Origin: Deltaproteobacteria bacterium YD0425bin51
GTDB taxonomy: Bacteria; Desulfobacterota; Desulfobacteria; Desulfobacterales; YD0425bin51
NCBI GenBank assembly: GCA_002753225.1
Contig: PDZS01000049.1
Span: forward strand, 1-35,352
Direction: 5' to 3'
Length of the DNA stretch: 35,352 nucleotides
Program-made: the position numbers and the translations under genes
Shown here: one piece after another, positions 8,153 through 16,314 of the stretch
How positions within the stretch are numbered: position 1 is the first letter of the stretch
How the letters are laid out: each line of letters starts with the position of its first letter
Notes under the pieces: generated by a model
Seen by the model: the letters and a program-made list of their open reading frames with translations, nothing else
What the model was told of the DNA's origin: nothing
The model's database searches: none

Positions 8153-8219
8153 ATTAAAAAATAAATTTAGAATCAAACGTTTTTTCATAATCAGCATATT
8201 AAAAAATAAAATAATAGGC

Positions 8220-8248
8220 TTGACATATATATAAAGCTAGGATACCTA
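8220..8248 (+). promoter_or_regulatory. possible promoter for the plus-strand operon at 8303
   Basis: A perfect TTGACA at 8220-8225 is followed after 17 bp by TACCTA at 8243-8248, a poor -10. It is the best candidate in the 163-bp divergent gap between gspC and the gene at 8303, but the -10 match is weak. Confidence 0.35.
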
Positions 8249-8302
8249 ACCTCAAAATGTTAAATAAATACAACCTTAAATAATAATAGTTAGGAGCTTG
8301 TT

Positions 8303-8704
8303 ATGCTTAGATTAGGTGCAGAAATACATAATATGGGTCAGATGAAAAAAAATGATATATTTAATTTAAGGTTGAAACTTTTAATTACAATGTGCAGCTC
8401 TTATTTAAAAGATTATCCTCTTGGTAAGTTTCGTATAGATGCTATAAAAAATAATGCTTCGATCATTTCAAATGAAAATTTAGATTTTAGTTATCATTAT
8501 AATAATATAGAAATAAATATGGGTATGGAACAAGTCTTATATCAAAGAATAAAGCTTTTGTCTATTATGGCTAAAGCATTCTCATCGGGTTATCCCATGG
8601 GAGATATAAGAAAAAAAGCCATAAGAGAAAATATTGAAAATATCACCGAAATACTTGCAATAAATTCTCAATTTAATGACATAAAATTTCTTAAAGTTGC
8701 ATGA
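8303..8704 (+). CDS. hypothetical protein of two repeated YP-[LM]-G modules
   Basis: A 133-residue, soluble, helical protein that I do not recognise. Residues 20-55 and 79-114 are copies of one module offset by 59 residues. They share Arg23/82, Lys25/84, Leu26-Leu27/85-86, Met30/89, Tyr38-Pro39/97-98, Gly41/100, Arg44/103, Ala47-Ile48/106-107 and Asn51/110. The consensus is R-[LI]-K-L-L-x2-M-x7-Y-P-[LM]-G-x2-R-x2-A-I-x2-N. No signal peptide or catalytic motif is visible. The ATG at 8303 follows GGAG by 7 nt. It starts the plus-strand run and lies just ahead of a lone receiver domain, so a partner role in signalling is possible but unproven. Confidence 0.75.
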   Translation: MLRLGAEIHNMGQMKKNDIFNLRLKLLITMCSSYLKDYPLGKFRIDAIKNNASIISNENLDFSYHYNNIEINMGMEQVLYQRIKLLSIMAKAFSSGYPMGDIRKKAIRENIENITEILAINSQFNDIKFLKVA

Positions 8705-8727
8705 TGAGGTGATATATTATCCAAAAT

Positions 8728-9087
8728 GTGAAAATAGCTGTTGTTGAAGCTGATAAAGATATAAGAAGTTTTCTCATTGATGCTCTCTCGTATAGTGTAA
8801 ATAGAGAAGTTTTGTCATTTGAAAGCGGGCTTGCGATTTGGAATTATTTAGAATGCAATAGTATTGATATTATTTTTTGTGATGCTGATATTCCAGATTT
8901 AAATGGTTTTGAACTTATTAGTAAAATAAAAAATAAATATCCTAAAAAAATTTGTATTCTTATGACAGGCAAGCCACATTATGAAAAAAAAATAGAGTTG
9001 CTTAAAGTTGATGCAATGCTCGCAAAACCTTTTGATTTAAATGATATTTTTAATTTAGTTCAAATTTTTATTGTAGAAGATAAATAA
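8728..9087 (+). CDS. stand-alone response regulator receiver domain
   Basis: A 119-residue protein consisting only of a CheY-like receiver domain. The phosphoacceptor is Asp52 (Cys-Asp-Ala-Asp-Ile-Pro), with Thr80 and Lys100 (Ala-Lys-Pro-Phe) as switch residues. The acidic pocket at the end of beta-1 is altered: the usual Asp-Asp pair reads Glu7-Ala8, so Mg binding may be weaker. No output domain follows. The start is GTG at 8728, because no in-frame ATG exists and an in-frame TGA lies at 8710. The only good ribosome binding site (GAGGTG, 8706-8711) is 16 nt away, which is long; an ATT start nearer to it cannot be excluded. It sits 23 bp after the repeat-module gene. Confidence 0.85.
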   Translation: MKIAVVEADKDIRSFLIDALSYSVNREVLSFESGLAIWNYLECNSIDIIFCDADIPDLNGFELISKIKNKYPKKICILMTGKPHYEKKIELLKVDAMLAKPFDLNDIFNLVQIFIVEDK

Positions 9088-9092
9088 TATTT

Positions 9093-9416
9093 ATGAGATT
9101 TTATTTGTTATTTTGTTTATGTATAGTTATATTTTTACTTCTGTTTAAAGTTGAAGCAGAAGAAATAAAATCACCACAAGATAGACCTCTTAAAGAAAGA
9201 GCAGATGAAGTTATAAAAGAAAGAGATGAACTTATTAAAAAAACAATCAGAGAATATGGTGGAGATTATCTAAGGATGGGTACTCGTTTATTCGTTACTA
9301 TAAATGGCAAATTATATGAAGATGTTGAAATTGAAATTTGTGATGGAAAAGAAATTTTAATAAAAACAAATCATGAAACTTTAAGTTTAGAAATAGACCC
9401 AAGATTTAATAAATGA
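9093..9416 (+). CDS. small exported or membrane-anchored hypothetical protein
   Basis: A 107-residue protein with an N-terminal hydrophobic segment (about residues 4-19) followed by Val-Glu-Ala, so it is either secreted or anchored. The mature part has a charged helical stretch (about 25-60) and then a short beta-rich domain that looks like a small SH3-like or PilP-like barrel (about 66-102). I do not recognise the family. It begins 5 bp after the receiver gene and its stop overlaps the next gene by 4 bp (ATGA), so it is part of the same operon. Confidence 0.65.
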   Translation: MRFYLLFCLCIVIFLLLFKVEAEEIKSPQDRPLKERADEVIKERDELIKKTIREYGGDYLRMGTRLFVTINGKLYEDVEIEICDGKEILIKTNHETLSLEIDPRFNK

Positions 9417-10633
9417 CAAATAAAAAAGTAGAATTATTGGCACCTGTTGGTAATTTTGAGAAGTTAGAAGTAGCAATTCATTATGGAGCAGACGCTGTAT
9501 ATCTTGGAGGCAAAAATTTTAGTTTAAGAAATTTTTCAGAAAACTTTACTTTAGAAGAAATGAAGGAAGGGATAAAACTATCCCATAAAAATAATATTCA
9601 TGTGTATGTTACCTGTAATACATATCCAAGAAATATAGAAATTCAAGAGATTGAAGATTATTTTAAAAGTATATATGAAATGAGGCCTGATGCTATAATT
9701 GTTAGTGATACAGGAATATTTAGTCTAGCCAGAGAGATTATGCCAAACATACCTATTCATCTCAGCACACAAGCTAATACTACCAACTATAAAAGCGTTT
9801 TATTCTGGGAAAAATTAGGAGTAAAAAGGATAAATATTGCAAGAGAATTATCTTTAAAAGAAATAAGAGAGATAAAAGATAAATGTAATATAGAGATAGA
9901 AGCATTCATTCATGGGGCTTTATGTATATCATATTCTGGGAGATGTCTTCTTAGCAGTTTTATGGCAAATCGTGAAAGTAATCGTGGAATGTGCTGTCAA
10001 CCATGTAGATGGAACTATGCTGTTGTAGAAGAAAAAAGACCTGGAGAATATTTTAAAATAGCAGAAGATGAAAATGGTACATACATATTTAATTCAAAAG
10101 ATCTTTGCATGATAGAATATATACCTGAAATGATTGAATCAGGTATTGATGCATTTAAAATTGAAGGAAGAGCAAAAACTACAAACTATTTAGCAACAAC
10201 CCTTAATGTATATAGGCAGGCAATAGATTTATATTATCAAAACCCTTCAAATTATAAAATGAAAAAAGAATGGATAGATGAATTAAATTACATTAATAGC
10301 AGAGGTTATTGTACTGGATTTTATATAGGTGATAAAAAAGAGCTTATTCCTAATTTTGAAAAAAGGACTAATTATTCTGAAAACACATTTCTTGGAAAAG
10401 TAGTTGAAAAAATAGATGATAAAAGAATTAAATTAGATGTAAGAAACAAATTGTTTAAAGGAGATATTATTGAAATAATAAGTCCAAATATTCCAAATAA
10501 AAAAGATGTGATTTGCCAAATTTTTAATGAGTATGATGTAGAGGTACCTTTTGCCCAACCAAATACTCTTGCTATTATTTCCCTTACAGAAGATTCTTAT
10601 CCATATGATTTAATTAGGAGGGTCATCTCATGA
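9413..10633 (+). CDS. U32 family protein, TrhP-like tRNA hydroxylation enzyme
   Basis: A 406-residue protein of the U32 collagenase-like fold, now known mostly for RNA and ubiquinone hydroxylation. The N-terminal barrel carries Leu-Ala-Pro-Val-Gly, the signature Phe-Ile-His-Gly-Ala-Leu-Cys-Ile-Ser-Tyr-Ser-Gly-Arg-Cys (residues 165-178) and Asn-Arg-Gly-Met-Cys-Cys-Gln-Pro-Cys-Arg-Trp. Cys171, 178, 195 and 232 have a spacing like the four-cysteine Fe-S site of UbiU. A C-terminal barrel (about 325-405), as in TrhP/YegQ, is present, which favours a role in prephenate-dependent 5-hydroxyuridine formation at tRNA wobble U34. Another U32 function is possible. Its start overlaps the preceding gene by 4 bp, and its stop overlaps cobO by 4 bp. 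Confidence 0.85.
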   Translation: MTNKKVELLAPVGNFEKLEVAIHYGADAVYLGGKNFSLRNFSENFTLEEMKEGIKLSHKNNIHVYVTCNTYPRNIEIQEIEDYFKSIYEMRPDAIIVSDTGIFSLAREIMPNIPIHLSTQANTTNYKSVLFWEKLGVKRINIARELSLKEIREIKDKCNIEIEAFIHGALCISYSGRCLLSSFMANRESNRGMCCQPCRWNYAVVEEKRPGEYFKIAEDENGTYIFNSKDLCMIEYIPEMIESGIDAFKIEGRAKTTNYLATTLNVYRQAIDLYYQNPSNYKMKKEWIDELNYINSRGYCTGFYIGDKKELIPNFEKRTNYSENTFLGKVVEKIDDKRIKLDVRNKLFKGDIIEIISPNIPNKKDVICQIFNEYDVEVPFAQPNTLAIISLTEDSYPYDLIRRVIS

Positions 10634-11145
10634 ATGGATATGTTCAGGTTTATACAGGTAATGGAAAAGGAAAAACAACAGCAGCTATAGGCCTTGCAAT
10701 TAGGGCAATAGGAGCTGGCTTAAAGGTTTTCATAGGACAATTCATAAAATCAGGTGATTATAGTGAATTAAAAGCTTTGGAAAGAATTTCAGATCTGATT
10801 TTAGTAAAACAATTTGGACTTGGCAGGTTTATAAAAGGATCGCCTAATAGCGAAGATATAGAAGCAGCAAAAAAGGGTTTAAATGAAGTTAAAAATATTA
10901 TATCTTCAAACGAATATAACTTAATAATTTTAGATGAAGCAAATGTAGCTGTTAGCTTAGGTCTTTTTACTGATCAGGATATTCTTGAAATAATTTCAAT
11001 GAAACCAGGTAATATAGAAATTATTATTACAGGTAGAGGAGCGAGCCAAACTATTATAGAAGCTGCTGATCTTGTTACTGAAATGAAAGAAATAAAACAC
11101 TATTATCAAAAAGGTGTAGAAGCAAGAATTGGCATTGAAAAATAG
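10630..11145 (+). CDS. cobO: corrinoid adenosyltransferase, CobO/BtuR type
   Basis: A 171-residue cytoplasmic enzyme that transfers the adenosyl group of ATP to cob(I)alamin or cob(I)yrinate diamide. It has the family P-loop Gly-Asn-Gly-Lys-Gly-Lys-Thr-Thr (residues 10-17), the Gln-Phe-Ile-Lys segment, the Leu-Asp-Glu-Ala-Asn Walker-B-like motif and the Thr-Gly-Arg-Gly-Ala motif. The length is slightly shorter than the E. coli enzyme (196), mainly at the N-terminus, as in many anaerobes. The ATG at 10630 follows AGGAGGG and overlaps the U32 stop. The last 44 bp of the gene lie inside copy 1 of a 53-bp tandem duplication; the encoded C-terminus still ends at the first copy's stop, so the protein is probably intact. 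No other cobalamin genes are nearby. Confidence 0.92.
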   Translation: MNGYVQVYTGNGKGKTTAAIGLAIRAIGAGLKVFIGQFIKSGDYSELKALERISDLILVKQFGLGRFIKGSPNSEDIEAAKKGLNEVKNIISSNEYNLIILDEANVAVSLGLFTDQDILEIISMKPGNIEIIITGRGASQTIIEAADLVTEMKEIKHYYQKGVEARIGIEK

Positions 11146-11207
11146 CAAAAGGGAATTATCAAAAAGGTGTAGAAGCAAGAATTGGCATTGAAAAATAGCA
11201 AAAGGGA
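11102..11207 (+). repeat. perfect 53-bp tandem duplication at the cobO 3' end
   Basis: Copy 1 is 11102-11154 and copy 2 is 11155-11207, identical in all 53 bases by eye. Copy 1 spans the last codons and stop of cobO. Copy 2 repeats them after the stop and is non-coding. The unit is not a multiple of three and has no flanking inverted repeats, so replication slippage or a recent local duplication is likelier than a mobile element. Confidence 0.95.
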
Positions 11208-11277
11208 AGGTTGACTATCTAATAAAATGTTGTTAATTAAAAATCTCATTAGAATAATATAAAAATTAGGGGGAGTC

Positions 11278-14200
11278 ATGATTTTTGAAGATGCCGAAAC
11301 CCTACATATGTATGTTGAGGAATCGCTTGAGCATTTAGCCAATATTGAAACTGAGCTTTTAGAAATTGAAGAAGCTGGAGCAGATATTGATGAGGAACTA
11401 GTCAATAGCGTATTTCGAGCTGCCCACTCAATTAAAGGTGGGGCTGGATTTATGGGACTGTCCAATATAAAGGAGCTTGCTCATAAAATAGAAAATGTTT
11501 TAGGCATGATACGCAGCAGAGAAATTGTGCCTAATTCAAATGTGGTTAGCATAGTATTAAAATCATTCGATAAGCTAAGGGATCTTATCAATGATATTGA
11601 AAATAGCAATGATATAGAAACTTCAGAAGAAATAGTTGCTCTTATAGGACTTACAACTGCTTCTTTACCTTCCAACCAAAAAGATATTGTTCTCAATATG
11701 GTGGATATTTTTACCCCAAATGGTAAAAAGGTTTTCACAGTATCACAATTTGATGTAACTCAGGCACAAAAACAGGGTAAATATATTTATCTTGTAGAAT
11801 ATGATCTCATAAAAGATATCCATCAGAAAAATAAAACGCCAATGAGCGTTATTACATCTATGCAAAACAGTGGTATCATAATGGAATCTAAAATAGATGT
11901 TGGCGCAGTTGGATCTTTAGATGCCGATGTACCAATGAGAATTCCATTTTTAGTTCTCTTTGCATCAATTATAGAACCAGATATTATATCTGCGCTAGTT
12001 GATTTAGAGGATAAATATGTACATACAATTACCGAGAATTTGATTTCTTTATCAAAACCTGAGAATGAAACATCTAAAGAAAAAGAATCTGAACCTGAGT
12101 TTAGTATTAAAACTGAACCAGAAATAGAACCTGAACCAGCTCCGGAAGTAGAAATTGAACCTGAGCCAGAACCTGAACCTGAGCCTATCAAACCCAAAAA
12201 AGAACCTAAAAAAGCTGTCGCAGCTAAACCTAAAGTTGAAAAGGTAACCCCGCCAAAGCAAAAAAATAAACCTGTTGAAACAATACAGGTGCCAGAACAT
12301 GAAGATATGGAAATTAAAACCCATGAAGATGAAAAAGAATCATCTATGGAGGCTAAATCTGCTAAATCTTCAGCTACGCTTAGGGTAAATGTTAGCCTTT
12401 TAGATACACTTATGACTTTAGCAGGTGAAATGGTTTTAAGCCGAAATCAGCTTTTGCAGGCAATATTAGCTAATGATGAAAGGGCAATAGAGATATCCAG
12501 CCAGCGTATTAACATGGTTACTTCTGAACTTCAAGAAGCTATAATGCGGACAAGACTGCAACCTATAGCTAATATTTTTAATAAATTCCCTCGAGTTGTG
12601 CGTGATCTTACAAAAGAACTATCTAAAGAGATCGATCTTAACATAGAAGGTAAAGAAGTTGAATTGGATAAGACTATTATTGAAGCTATAAGCGATCCAT
12701 TAACACATCTTGTAAGGAATGCTGTTGATCACGGTATTGAATCACCAGAGAAACGGAGAAAAGCTGGCAAAAGACAGACAGGAAAGGTTACTCTAAGAGC
12801 TTATCATGGAGCAGGACAAGTAAATATTGAAATTATTGATGACGGAAAAGGAATTGATGGTGATAAAATAGCATCAGCAGCTGTTGATAAGGGACTTCTT
12901 ACAGAGCAGCAAGTTTCTATAATGTCAGAAAAGGAAAAAACTGCTTTAATCTTTTTACCAGGTCTATCTACAGCAGAAAAAGTAACAGATGTCTCAGGAA
13001 GAGGCGTTGGAATGGACGTTGTTAAAACCAATCTTGATAGATTGGGAGGGCTCCTTGACATTGATTCAAAAGTTGGTGAAGGAACACTGATAAGAATTAA
13101 GCTTCCTCTGACTCTTGCTATTATTCCAAGTCAGATTGTATCTGTTGGAAAAGAACGATATGCAATACCTCAGGTTAATTTAGATGAGCTTTTAAGAATT
13201 CCGCCGCATTTAGTAAAAGAAAGAATCGAGCTTGTTGGAGGAGCTGAAGTAGTTCGTTTAAGAGGAAATTTACTCCCTCTTCTGAATTTATCTGATATAT
13301 TAGACATACAGAGAGTATTTGTAAACCCAGAAGATGGAAAAGAATATCCTGATAGACGAAAAAAAATAGCAGACAGGCGTTCTAAACAAAGTCCTCTTTT
13401 TTACGGAAATAATGAAAATGATGAAAAAGAAAAAAATTCAAAAGATAGTTCGGATAGAAAAGTTTCAGATAGACGCTTTCACTCTAATAGCGCTATAAAT
13501 ATTGCTGTTGTTTCAGCCGGTGCTTTTAAATATGGACTTGTTGTAGATCAATTGAAAGATTCAGAAGAAATTGTTGTAAAGCCTTTGGGTAGACATTTAA
13601 AGGGATGCAGCGGTTATGCTGGTGCTACAATAATGGGAGATGGCAGGGTCGTTTTAATTCTTGATGTAGCTGGACTTGCTCAAATGGCTGGACTTAGCTC
13701 TATGGAAGGAACAGATAGAGTCGGAGAAGCAGCAAAACTTGCACGTGAAGCTGAAAAAGACAAGAAAGACAGAGCTTCTCTTCTTGTCTTTAGAATAGCT
13801 GAAGATGAACAATTTTCAGTTCCTTTAAGCCTTGTTGAACGTATTGAAAGAATTAATGCTTCTGATGTAGAGCATGTTGGAGGAAAACGCGTCATTCAAT
13901 ATAGAGGAGGATCACTTCCTTTAATTGAACTTAAAGAAGTGTCAAATGTAAAGCCCTTGCCTCAAAGAAAGCAGCATGAAGTTATAGTTTTTAGAATCAC
14001 AGGAAAAGAGGTTGGATTACTCGCAACTCCACCTGTTGATGCTGTTGATGTATCTGTAAGTATTGATTCAGCAACGCTAAGGCAGCCTGGAATTATTGGT
14101 TCAGCTATCATAAATAAACACACAACTCTTATGATTGATATATTTGAAGTAGTTAAGATAATGAATCCTGCATGGTTTGATGAAAAAACAAACGAAAAAA

Positions 14201-14589
14201 TCATGTCCCGCAAAAGCCAGGCAACTATTCTATTTCCTGAAGATTCTAATTTCTTCAGAAAACAGGTTAAATCATTTTTAGAAGAAGATGGTTATATAGT
14301 TATTGAAGCTATTGATGGTAAATCAGCATGGGATATACTTCAAGAGCGTGTAGAAGAAATTGATATTGTTGTTACTGATTTAGAAATGCCTAATATGGAT
14401 GGCTTTGAACTAACATCTCTTATTAAAAATGATGAACGCTTTTCCCATCTCCCTGTCATTGCTTTGACATCTCTAGCTAGTGATGAAGATCAAGCAAAAG
14501 GTAAAGCTGTAGGCATAGATAGCTACATGATTAAGCTTGAGCGAGAAAAGCTTCTAGATTGTATTAAAGAATATTTATCAAGTAAATAA
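11278..14589 (+). CDS. cheA: chemotaxis histidine kinase CheA with two CheW-like domains and a receiver
   Basis: An 1103-residue kinase. Domains in order: Hpt (1-105, phosphorylated His50 in Ala-Ala-His-Ser-Ile-Lys-Gly); an alpha/beta P2-like domain (about 150-255); a Glu-Pro repeat and Lys-rich linker (about 260-360); the dimerization helices (365-435); the ATPase with N box 477-488, G1 521-527 and G2 574-580; a CheW-like P5 (about 610-805) interrupted by a charged 55-residue insert (about 683-737) with three Asp-Arg-Arg motifs; a second CheW-like domain (about 833-965); and a receiver (982-1100) with Asp1034, Thr1064 and Lys1086. An in-built receiver may act as phosphate sink or alternative output. 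The ATG at 11278 follows AGGGGGAG. It heads the che operon. Confidence 0.95.
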   Translation: MIFEDAETLHMYVEESLEHLANIETELLEIEEAGADIDEELVNSVFRAAHSIKGGAGFMGLSNIKELAHKIENVLGMIRSREIVPNSNVVSIVLKSFDKLRDLINDIENSNDIETSEEIVALIGLTTASLPSNQKDIVLNMVDIFTPNGKKVFTVSQFDVTQAQKQGKYIYLVEYDLIKDIHQKNKTPMSVITSMQNSGIIMESKIDVGAVGSLDADVPMRIPFLVLFASIIEPDIISALVDLEDKYVHTITENLISLSKPENETSKEKESEPEFSIKTEPEIEPEPAPEVEIEPEPEPEPEPIKPKKEPKKAVAAKPKVEKVTPPKQKNKPVETIQVPEHEDMEIKTHEDEKESSMEAKSAKSSATLRVNVSLLDTLMTLAGEMVLSRNQLLQAILANDERAIEISSQRINMVTSELQEAIMRTRLQPIANIFNKFPRVVRDLTKELSKEIDLNIEGKEVELDKTIIEAISDPLTHLVRNAVDHGIESPEKRRKAGKRQTGKVTLRAYHGAGQVNIEIIDDGKGIDGDKIASAAVDKGLLTEQQVSIMSEKEKTALIFLPGLSTAEKVTDVSGRGVGMDVVKTNLDRLGGLLDIDSKVGEGTLIRIKLPLTLAIIPSQIVSVGKERYAIPQVNLDELLRIPPHLVKERIELVGGAEVVRLRGNLLPLLNLSDILDIQRVFVNPEDGKEYPDRRKKIADRRSKQSPLFYGNNENDEKEKNSKDSSDRKVSDRRFHSNSAINIAVVSAGAFKYGLVVDQLKDSEEIVVKPLGRHLKGCSGYAGATIMGDGRVVLILDVAGLAQMAGLSSMEGTDRVGEAAKLAREAEKDKKDRASLLVFRIAEDEQFSVPLSLVERIERINASDVEHVGGKRVIQYRGGSLPLIELKEVSNVKPLPQRKQHEVIVFRITGKEVGLLATPPVDAVDVSVSIDSATLRQPGIIGSAIINKHTTLMIDIFEVVKIMNPAWFDEKTNEKIMSRKSQATILFPEDSNFFRKQVKSFLEEDGYIVIEAIDGKSAWDILQERVEEIDIVVTDLEMPNMDGFELTSLIKNDERFSHLPVIALTSLASDEDQAKGKAVGIDSYMIKLEREKLLDCIKEYLSSK

Positions 14590-14607
14590 TTAAGAGGAGG
14601 TTTTTTA

Positions 14608-15111
14608 ATGGCGCAAACTCCCAAAACATATAATCAACCAAAAGTTTTAAAAAGCCAAAGTCAAGCCTTAGAATTTGCTACTTTCTATATTGGAGAAGCT
14701 CTTTGTGGTATTGATATATTGCTTGTGCAAGAAATTAACAGACAGATTGAAGTAACTTGCATTCCAAAAGCTCCAGATTATGTTATTGGTGTTTTAAATT
14801 TGCGGGGAAAGATTGTAACTGTAATTGATCTAGGTAAAAAATTGGGACTTTCCCCTATAAGAGTCAGTAAATATAACCGTAATATTATAGTCAATTCACA
14901 GGATGAACATATAGGGCTTGTGGTTGATAGGATTAGTGATGTAATTATTACAGATAGCAGCAAAATTGAACCGGCTCCTTCAAATATAGGAGGACTTAGG
15001 GGTAAATATTTTAAGGGTGTATATAAAACTGATAGAAGTTTAATAGGGATATTAAACATTGAAAATGTATTAAAAGAAGATTCAAGTAATCCAGTAAACA
15101 TTGCAACTTAA
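14608..15111 (+). CDS. cheW: chemotaxis coupling protein CheW
   Basis: A 167-residue single CheW domain that links chemoreceptors to CheA. Typical features are visible: Phe-Ala-Thr-Phe-Tyr-Ile-Gly, Gly-Ile-Asp-Ile-x5-Glu-Ile, Gly-Val-Leu-Asn-Leu-Arg-Gly-Lys-Ile-Val-Thr-Val-Ile-Asp-Leu, and Gly-Leu-Val-Val-Asp. A short basic/Gln-rich N-terminal extension of about 20 residues precedes the domain. The ATG at 14608 follows a perfect AGGAGG by 8 nt, the best ribosome binding site of the operon, so CheW is probably made in excess of CheA. It lies 18 bp after cheA. Confidence 0.94.
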   Translation: MAQTPKTYNQPKVLKSQSQALEFATFYIGEALCGIDILLVQEINRQIEVTCIPKAPDYVIGVLNLRGKIVTVIDLGKKLGLSPIRVSKYNRNIIVNSQDEHIGLVVDRISDVIITDSSKIEPAPSNIGGLRGKYFKGVYKTDRSLIGILNIENVLKEDSSNPVNIAT

Positions 15112-15133
15112 AAGAATTACACAGGGTTTTAAA

Positions 15134-16309
15134 ATGTCTAGTTCAAATTCATTAAAAGTAGTTGTTGTAGATGATACAATTTTATATAGAAAAATTGTAA
15201 GCGATGTACTTGCAGAAATACCAAATGTTGAAGTTGTAGGTACTGCTAATAATGGCAAAATAGCTTTATCCAAAATTGCTTCACTAAAACCTGATGTTGT
15301 TACGCTTGATATAGAAATGCCTGTAATGAGCGGGTTAGAAGTTCTCGCGCATATTCAAAAAGAATTTCCTGAAGTTCACGCCCTAGTTTTAAGCACATTA
15401 ACTCAACAAGGGAGTGAAATGACAATACGAGCTTTAGAGCTTGGAGCTTTTGATTTTATTCCAAAGCCCCAATCTGGAACGATGAATGAAAATAAGCAAG
15501 CTGTAAAAGATGCTCTTGTTCCAATGTTAAAAGCTATTGTTAGGCGGAGAGAGATAAAAACTATTTTAAAAAGCAAACAACCTCCTAAAAAAGATACACC
15601 TTTAACAAAAGATCAGATCATTCAGCTTACTAAAACAGGAACTATCTCAAAAGCAACTCATACTTCTTCACCTCCTGAAGATATAACTGCACGCATGCAA
15701 AAATTATCAAAGCAGCCACATACAAAATCAGAAATTGTAGCTATTGGAATATCAACAGGTGGACCAAACGCTTTAGCCAAAATGATGCCAATGATTCCTG
15801 GAGATATTGGCGTTCCAATTTTGATTGTACAGCATATGCCTCCTGTTTTTACACAATCTTTAGCGAAAAGCTTAAGTACTAAATGTAAGGTACTTGTCAA
15901 AGAAGCTGTAGATGGTGAAATTCTTGCTCCAAATGTAGCGTTTATTGCACCAGGTGGTAAACAGATGAAAATTGTAGCCAGTTCTGATGGTAAAAATAGA
16001 ATTATAAGAATAACAGATGATCCTCCAGAAAATAGTTGTAAGCCATCTGCTGATTATCTTTTCAGATCTGTTGCTAATTACTATGTAGGCAGAGCAACAG
16101 GTGTTATTATGACAGGTATGGGTTCTGATGGACTTAATGGTTTAAAACTTATGAATCGAAACGGTGCTTTTATAATTGCTCAGGATGAAGCAACATGTAC
16201 TGTATTCGGTATGCCCAAAGAGCCGATTGAGGCAGGTATTGTGAATGTAGTTTCACCTCTCGATCAGATTGCAATAGAAATTATAAAAACAGTTAAAAAG
16301 TTTTACTAA
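15134..16309 (+). CDS. cheB: protein-glutamate methylesterase CheB
   Basis: A 391-residue receptor demethylase/deamidase. An N-terminal receiver (7-125) has Asp13-Asp14 and phosphoacceptor Asp59. A long linker (about 135-195) leads to the esterase domain with Ser207 (Ser-Thr-Gly-Gly-Pro), His234 (Gln-His-Met-Pro) and Asp332 (Gly-Met-Gly-Ser-Asp-Gly), the full catalytic triad. I chose the ATG at 15134; an in-frame TTG at 15101 would overlap cheW and add 11 residues before the receiver, without a ribosome binding site. It follows cheW by 22 bp and precedes cheR by 5 bp. The presence of both CheB and CheR shows that the system uses adaptation by receptor methylation. Confidence 0.95.
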   Translation: MSSSNSLKVVVVDDTILYRKIVSDVLAEIPNVEVVGTANNGKIALSKIASLKPDVVTLDIEMPVMSGLEVLAHIQKEFPEVHALVLSTLTQQGSEMTIRALELGAFDFIPKPQSGTMNENKQAVKDALVPMLKAIVRRREIKTILKSKQPPKKDTPLTKDQIIQLTKTGTISKATHTSSPPEDITARMQKLSKQPHTKSEIVAIGISTGGPNALAKMMPMIPGDIGVPILIVQHMPPVFTQSLAKSLSTKCKVLVKEAVDGEILAPNVAFIAPGGKQMKIVASSDGKNRIIRITDDPPENSCKPSADYLFRSVANYYVGRATGVIMTGMGSDGLNGLKLMNRNGAFIIAQDEATCTVFGMPKEPIEAGIVNVVSPLDQIAIEIIKTVKKFY

Positions 16310-16314
16310 ATAAA

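Noticed and set aside
8148..8176. TTGATT-N17-TATAAG as a gspC promoter on the minus strand
   Set aside because: It would place the transcript start only about 2 nt before the ATG, and the -35 match is poor; in such AT-rich DNA this is likely chance.
12100..12190. Direct repeats in DNA within cheA
   Set aside because: They encode the Glu-Pro repeat of the CheA linker and are protein-level low complexity, not a CRISPR or integration site.
12052..12324. Phe/Arg-rich minus-strand open frame opposite cheA
   Set aside because: It is the antisense image of the Glu-Pro and Lys-rich linker of CheA; its composition comes from that repeat and it has no ribosome binding site.
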